Source: Bacillota bacterium
GTDB taxonomy: Bacteria; Bacillota; Clostridia; Christensenellales; CAG-138
DNA: 17,713 nt
Assembly (NCBI GenBank): GCA_023458355.1
Contig: JAEWZS010000256.1
Span: forward strand, 1-17,713
Reading direction: 5' to 3'
A program made the translations under genes and the position numbers. Positions within the stretch are counted from its first letter, which is position 1. Each line of letters opens with the position of its first letter. The notes beneath the pieces were generated by a model. It was not told the origin of the DNA, did no database searches, and worked only from the letters and a program-made list of their open reading frames with translations. Positions 13,847 to 17,713 of the stretch are shown piece by piece.

Positions 13847-14782
13847 TTAAACGCAGAACCTTGCGATGTAGTTGCTGAGATTATCATAAGCAATCTTTTG
13901 AATATCCGTTTCTGAAAAGCCTTCGCGCCTGAGTGCCTCAAAGAGCTTTGGATAGTTGCCGCTGTGCTCCATATCGAACGGGTAGACGCTCATGCCGTCA
14001 AAGTCTGAGCCTAGCCCTATGGCGTCTATGCCTGCAATACCGGCAATATGCGAAATGTGTCTTATAATATCGGTGATAGATGCCGTTTTTTTATCCGTTA
14101 ACTGCGGCGGATAGAAATTGACGCAAACCACACCATTTTGCTTTGCGATTGCACGAATATGCTCATCCGTGAGCGAACGCGGATGGCTGCATACAGCGCA
14201 GGCGTTTGAGTGTGAGGCAAAAATGGGAACGGTAGCAATCTCCAACACCTCGTCAATGCCTGCACCGTTTAAATGCGCTACGTCGGGCGCGATACCGATG
14301 CGGCACATCTCCTCCACTACCCTTTTACCAAGCTCCGTAAGGCCCTTTTTGCCGCGTCGCATCGCAGGTGACGCGAGCTCGTTGGTAGAGTTCCAGGTAA
14401 GCGTCATGGCGCGTACACCGAGTCTATGGAAAAGCCGCAGGTTTTCCAGCCTTCCGTGAATTGCCTCGCCTCCTTCCACAGTCAATACCGTAGCGATTTT
14501 GCCGCTTTGTCGGGAAAAATCTTTTGTAAAAGGCACAAGGGAGTCGTTCTCCTCGTGCATCCGCCAGTATGCATCAAACAGATCGAGAGCTTGCTGCAAG
14601 CAAGATAAACGGCCTGCAGGATCCACCCACGCCGCAAAAAATTGCAGTTTAACATTCCCTGTTTTCATTCGCTCAAAATTAAGTGATTGATGCTGTTTGA
14701 GCGATTGTAAACGAAAGCCGTTATGCACCATGTAGTAAAGAAAATCACAGTGTGCATCAGCAACGAGAATACGGTTTTCCAT
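13847..14782 (-). CDS. Membrane dipeptidase-family peptidase (M19)
   Basis: A 311-residue zinc dipeptidase of the renal dipeptidase (M19) family, expected to cleave dipeptides, sometimes with D-residues. Metal ligands are all visible: H11 and D13 in DAHCD, E103 in TVEGGEA, H170 in DVAHL, and H191 in ASHSN. The 21-residue spacing between the last two equals that of the mammalian enzyme. GLGSDFDGM lies further on. There is no signal peptide, so it is probably cytoplasmic despite the family name. AGAGGC lies about 8 nt before the ATG. It lies 75 nt downstream of rny behind a hairpin, so it may be partly transcribed by read-through; no clear promoter of its own was found. Confidence 0.93.
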   Translation of the reverse strand: MENRILVADAHCDFLYYMVHNGFRLQSLKQHQSLNFERMKTGNVKLQFFAAWVDPAGRLSCLQQALDLFDAYWRMHEENDSLVPFTKDFSRQSGKIATVLTVEGGEAIHGRLENLRLFHRLGVRAMTLTWNSTNELASPAMRRGKKGLTELGKRVVEEMCRIGIAPDVAHLNGAGIDEVLEIATVPIFASHSNACAVCSHPRSLTDEHIRAIAKQNGVVCVNFYPPQLTDKKTASITDIIRHISHIAGIAGIDAIGLGSDFDGMSVYPFDMEHSGNYPKLFEALRREGFSETDIQKIAYDNLSNYIARFCV

Positions 14783-14804
14783 GTACTTGCCTCTTTCTTA
14801 ACAT

Positions 14805-14838
14805 AAAAGGGATATACTTTTTCAAGCATATCCCTTTT
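14805..14838 (-). terminator. Terminator of rny
   Basis: Arms AAAAGGGATAT (14805-14815) and ATATCCCTTTT (14828-14838) form an 11-bp stem with a 12-nt loop. Read on the minus strand the second arm ends in TTTT. It sits 20 nt after the rny stop and just before the dipeptidase gene. The stem is AT-rich, so termination may be partial. Confidence 0.7.
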
Positions 14839-14857
14839 TCAATGAAGGTGCAACGCC

Positions 14858-16402
14858 TTACTTGGCAAATTCTACCGCGCGGGTCTCGCGGATAACATTA
14901 ACTTTAATCTGACCCGGATACTCAAGCTCGGATTCTATACGCTTCACAATCTCCTTCGCCATGATGATGGTATCGGCATCGTTGACGTTTTCCGGCTTTA
15001 CAAGGATACGTACCTCACGGCCTGCCTGTATCGCAAAGGATTTATCAACGCCTTCAAAGGAGTTTGCAATCTCCTCAAGCTTTTCAAGGCGCTTGATATA
15101 GTTCTCAAGCGTTTCACGGCGTGCACCCGGCCGAGCGGCCGAAATGGCATCGGCAGCTTGTACAAGCACCGCCTCGATGGAGGTGGGCTCCACATCGCCG
15201 TGGTGCGCCATGATGGCGTTGATGATTTGGTTGTTCTCGCGGTATTTCTTAGCGAGATCCGCACCGATTTGCACATGCGGGCCTTCCACTTCATGGTCAA
15301 CCGCTTTGCCGATATCGTGCAATAGTCCCGCGCGCTTGGCAAGTGTAATGTTTGCGCCAAGTTCTGCAGCCATTATGCCTGCGAGATGCGCTACTTCAAT
15401 AGAGTGCTTTAGCACGTTCTGGCCATAGCTCGTGCGGTATTTAAGGCGGCCGAGAAGCCTTACAAGCTCGTGATGAAGCCCATGTACGCCAACTTCAAAT
15501 ACGGCCTGTTCACCCGCTTCACGTATCTGCGTATCGACTTCTTTCTTTGCTTTCTCCACCATTTCCTCGATACGGGCAGGATGGATACGCCCATCGAGAA
15601 TAAGCTTTTCGAGCGCAATGCGAGCGACCTCGCGGCGCACAGGATCAAAGCCCGAAAGAATGACGGCTTCAGGTGTATCGTCGATAATAAGATCAACGCC
15701 GGTTGCGGTTTCAAGCGTGCGGATGTTACGGCCCTCGCGGCCGATGATGCGGCCCTTCATTTCGTCGTTCGGGAGAGGCACAACGGAAACAGTGGTCTCT
15801 GCAACGTGATCGGCAGCAACGCGCTGTACCGCAAGAGATACGATGTTACGAGCCTTTTTATCGGCCTCTTCCTTAGTTTTAGCTTCAATTTCGCGAATCA
15901 TTACCGCCGCTTCGTGACGTGCTTCGCGCTCCACGTTGTTCAATAGAATGGTTTTTGCCTCATCCATTGACAATCCGGAGATGGTTTCAAGCTCTTTTAA
16001 CTGTTTGTCATGAAGCTCCTGTATAGAAGCTTCCAGGTTTTCTACGTCTTTTTGCTTTTTAATGAGGGCTTCCTCACGCTGTTCGATACCATCGAACTTT
16101 TTATCGAGCGTTTCCTCGCGTTGTATAAGCCTGCGTTCCGTACGTTGGAGCTCCGATCGTCTGTCTCTGAGCTCCCGTTCACTCTCGTTTTTAATGCGGT
16201 ATACTTCTTCCTTGGCTTCGAGTACGGTTTCCTTTTTAATGGTTTCGGCTCTCTTCTGCGCGTCGTCAATCATTTTTTTGACGGCATCTTCCGCCTTAGC
16301 AACCTTTGCTTCTACGATGTTTCTTCTGTAGTGGTAACCGCCTGCTATGCCCAGCCCAAGGGCAACCACCCCGACAACTACGGGGATTATGATGTCAATC
16401 AC
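14858..16402 (-). CDS. rny: Ribonuclease Y
   Basis: Membrane-anchored endoribonuclease that starts bulk mRNA decay in many Firmicutes. From the GTG at 16402 the protein has 514 residues: an N-terminal membrane anchor (about 2-23, IDIIIPVVVGVVALG), a long charged coiled coil (about 30-190), a KH RNA-binding domain (about 213-276, GRIIGREGRNIRT), and an HD domain with the metal pair H362-D363 in GLLHDIGKAVDHE. The GTG at 16402 is preferred over the ATG at 16450 because a GGAGGTG site at 16412-16418 lies 9 nt before it, the ATG has no ribosome site, and the shorter form starts right at the anchor as in B. subtilis. A consensus-like promoter lies at 16539-16567, giving a leader of about 130 nt. 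Confidence 0.95.
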   Translation of the reverse strand: MIDIIIPVVVGVVALGLGIAGGYHYRRNIVEAKVAKAEDAVKKMIDDAQKRAETIKKETVLEAKEEVYRIKNESERELRDRRSELQRTERRLIQREETLDKKFDGIEQREEALIKKQKDVENLEASIQELHDKQLKELETISGLSMDEAKTILLNNVEREARHEAAVMIREIEAKTKEEADKKARNIVSLAVQRVAADHVAETTVSVVPLPNDEMKGRIIGREGRNIRTLETATGVDLIIDDTPEAVILSGFDPVRREVARIALEKLILDGRIHPARIEEMVEKAKKEVDTQIREAGEQAVFEVGVHGLHHELVRLLGRLKYRTSYGQNVLKHSIEVAHLAGIMAAELGANITLAKRAGLLHDIGKAVDHEVEGPHVQIGADLAKKYRENNQIINAIMAHHGDVEPTSIEAVLVQAADAISAARPGARRETLENYIKRLEKLEEIANSFEGVDKSFAIQAGREVRILVKPENVNDADTIIMAKEIVKRIESELEYPGQIKVNVIRETRAVEFAK

Positions 16403-16538
16403 CAGATAGAGCACCTCCAAAAATATATAAAATGTATCCGAATTTGGCATATAGCATGCACAGATACAATTTCATAAATAAAACACGAATAATACACGCC
16501 TATTTACAAAAAACATACCGGCACAATAACTCTAAAAT

Positions 16539-16567
16539 ATTGTAAACCCTTTAAAAATAAAAGTCAA
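16539..16567 (-). promoter_or_regulatory. Promoter of rny
   Basis: On the minus strand TTGACT (16562-16567) and TACAAT (16539-16544) are separated by 17 bp. The first base of the -35 is also the base of the recA terminator stem, so the two elements abut. The region 16403-16538 is an AT-rich leader with no visible gene. Confidence 0.8.
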
Positions 16568-16590
16568 GGACGCCGAAATTGCGGCGTCCT
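16567..16590 (-). terminator. Terminator of recA
   Basis: Arms AGGACGCCG (16567-16575) and CGGCGTCCT (16582-16590) form a GC-rich 9-bp stem with a 6-nt loop. On the minus strand it is followed by TGACTTTTATTTTT. It lies 79 nt past the recA stop; 16591-16669 shows nothing else. Confidence 0.82.
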
Positions 16591-16669
16591 AATTGTAAAT
16601 CTTTTATGTTTTGGTTGCGTCATTTAAGATAAATAATAATTTTTTAAGCGGTTGTGAGAGTTTCTTACA

Positions 16670-17707
16670 TCATTCGTCAAAAGTATCGTCAGAATCGTTG
16701 CCTGATCCTTGCGAAAGTTCGATATTACTGAGTTCTGCGCGGATTTTACCTTCGATCTCTGCGCAAAGTTCTTTATTGTCTTTCAAGAAAATACGAGCGT
16801 TATCGCGGCCCTGACCGATGCGTAAATCACCGTAGGAGTACCATGCGCCTGTTTTCTGAATGATTTTGCGGGCAACTGCCATATCCAGGATGGAGCCCTC
16901 TTTTGAGATGCCTTCACCGTATATGATATCAAACTCAGCTGTTTTAAACGGAGGCGCAACCTTGTTTTTGACAATCTTGATGCGCGTGCGGTTACCATAA
17001 GCTTCGTTGCCGTTTTTGAGCGTATCGATTTTTCGAACATCCAGGCGTATGGATGCATAGAATTTAAGCGCCTTACCGCCGGTGGTTACCTCCGGGTTGC
17101 CAAACATAATCCCCACTTTTTCGCGCAGCTGGTTGATGAAAATAACGATGGTGTTGGACTTGCTTATTACGCCCGCAAGCTTCCTGAGCGCTTGCGACAT
17201 AAGCCTTGCCTGTAACCCGACGTGGGAGTCTCCCATATCGCCTTCGATTTCGGCTTTGGGTACGAGCGCTGCCACAGAGTCGATAACCACGATGTCAATA
17301 GCACCGCTTCGCACAAGTGCTTCGGTAATCTCGAGCGCCTGCTCGCCGTTGTCCGGCTGGGAAACGTAAAGTTCATCTACGTTTACACCCAAATTTTTGG
17401 CATACACCGGGTCGAGTGCGTGCTCTGCATCAATGAAGGCTGCAGTGCCGCCGAGCTTTTGCGATTCAGCGATCACATGCAGCGCCATGGTGGTTTTACC
17501 GGAGGATTCCGGTCCGTAAATCTCTATAATCCTGCCGCGCGGAATACCGCCTACGCCCAATGCGATGTCGAGCTCCAAACACCCGGAAGGTATTGTGGAA
17601 ACGGTAATTTTGGAGGCGACATCACCAAGCTTCATCACTGTGCCTTTGCCAAACTGTTTTTCGATTTGGCTCAAGGCCATTTCCAATGCTTTTTCCTTCC
17701 CCACCAT
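16670..17707 (-). CDS. recA: Recombinase RecA
   Basis: Strand-exchange ATPase of homologous recombination; its filament also triggers LexA self-cleavage. The 345 residues seen include Walker A GPESSGKT at 65-72, the DAEHALDP segment, Walker B with D143 in VVIDS, loop L1 (EIEGDMGDSHVG, from about 153), and loop L2 (NQLREKVGIMFGNPEVTTGG, 192-211). The C-terminus is short and acidic (DDTFDE). The ATG at 17707 gives a plausible N-terminus, but the frame stays open through the last six bases of the window and no ribosome site can be seen, so a few more residues may lie outside. Its promoter and any SOS box are beyond the window. It is upstream of rny on the same strand, separated by a terminator and a separate rny promoter. 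Confidence 0.97.
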   Translation of the reverse strand: MVGKEKALEMALSQIEKQFGKGTVMKLGDVASKITVSTIPSGCLELDIALGVGGIPRGRIIEIYGPESSGKTTMALHVIAESQKLGGTAAFIDAEHALDPVYAKNLGVNVDELYVSQPDNGEQALEITEALVRSGAIDIVVIDSVAALVPKAEIEGDMGDSHVGLQARLMSQALRKLAGVISKSNTIVIFINQLREKVGIMFGNPEVTTGGKALKFYASIRLDVRKIDTLKNGNEAYGNRTRIKIVKNKVAPPFKTAEFDIIYGEGISKEGSILDMAVARKIIQKTGAWYSYGDLRIGQGRDNARIFLKDNKELCAEIEGKIRAELSNIELSQGSGNDSDDTFDE

Positions 17708-17713
17708 GCGGTT

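Overview
The window reads as chromosomal housekeeping DNA of a low-to-mid GC member of the Bacillota, most likely class Clostridia. The reasons are the gene order (miaB, a YlbF/YmcA-family gene, mutS, mutL, miaA, hfq, a YnbB-type PLP enzyme, lexA; and rny next to recA), a MutL that carries the endonuclease motifs of lineages without MutH, RNase Y, strong Shine-Dalgarno sites of the GGAGG type, and a Firmicute-type LexA box. The family or genus cannot be named from this sequence alone. No transposase, CRISPR array or prophage module is visible.

Layout. (1) 33-575, minus strand: six tRNA genes, transcribed Pro-Glu-CAT-Asp-Phe-Thr from a near-consensus promoter at 604-632. (2) 748-9643, plus strand: seven tightly packed genes (gaps of 3-45 nt, or overlapping stop and start codons) that form one probable operon: miaB, ymcA-like, mutS, mutL, miaA, hfq and a methionine gamma-lyase-family gene, closed by a hairpin terminator at 9647-9675. 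(3) 9719-10819: lexA (minus) diverges from a small Cys-rich acidic protein of unknown function (plus). Their shared control region holds a 13-bp-arm palindrome with two opposed extended -10 boxes and a LexA/DinR box. (4) 10816-12486, minus: a complete tyrosine recombinase, preceded by a 14+6+14 palindrome lying on its promoter, then RNase HI. (5) 12604-12677, plus: tRNA-Trp with its own promoter and terminator. (6) 12901-13798, plus: a LytTR-domain regulator and a four-helix DUF3021-type membrane protein. (7) 13847-17707, minus: an M19 dipeptidase, RNase Y and RecA.

How the genes fit together. The window gathers DNA repair and genome maintenance (MutS and MutL with visible clamp-binding motifs, LexA, RecA, RNase HI, a Xer-like recombinase) and RNA maturation and decay (MiaA and MiaB, which act in sequence on A37 of tRNAs; Hfq; RNase Y; the YmcA-like protein, whose B. 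subtilis relatives bind RNase Y). LexA and RecA are the two halves of the SOS switch, and the LexA box at lexA supports SOS autoregulation.

Nothing here is clearly a new large system. The best leads are the dif-like palindrome touching the recombinase gene, the symmetric overlapping promoter pair between lexA and the Cys-rich protein, that protein itself, and the palindrome over the LytTR/DUF3021 promoter. Translation starts for rnhA, rny, the YmcA-like gene and mutS were chosen by ribosome-binding site or family fit rather than longest frame; the recombinase and recA starts remain open.
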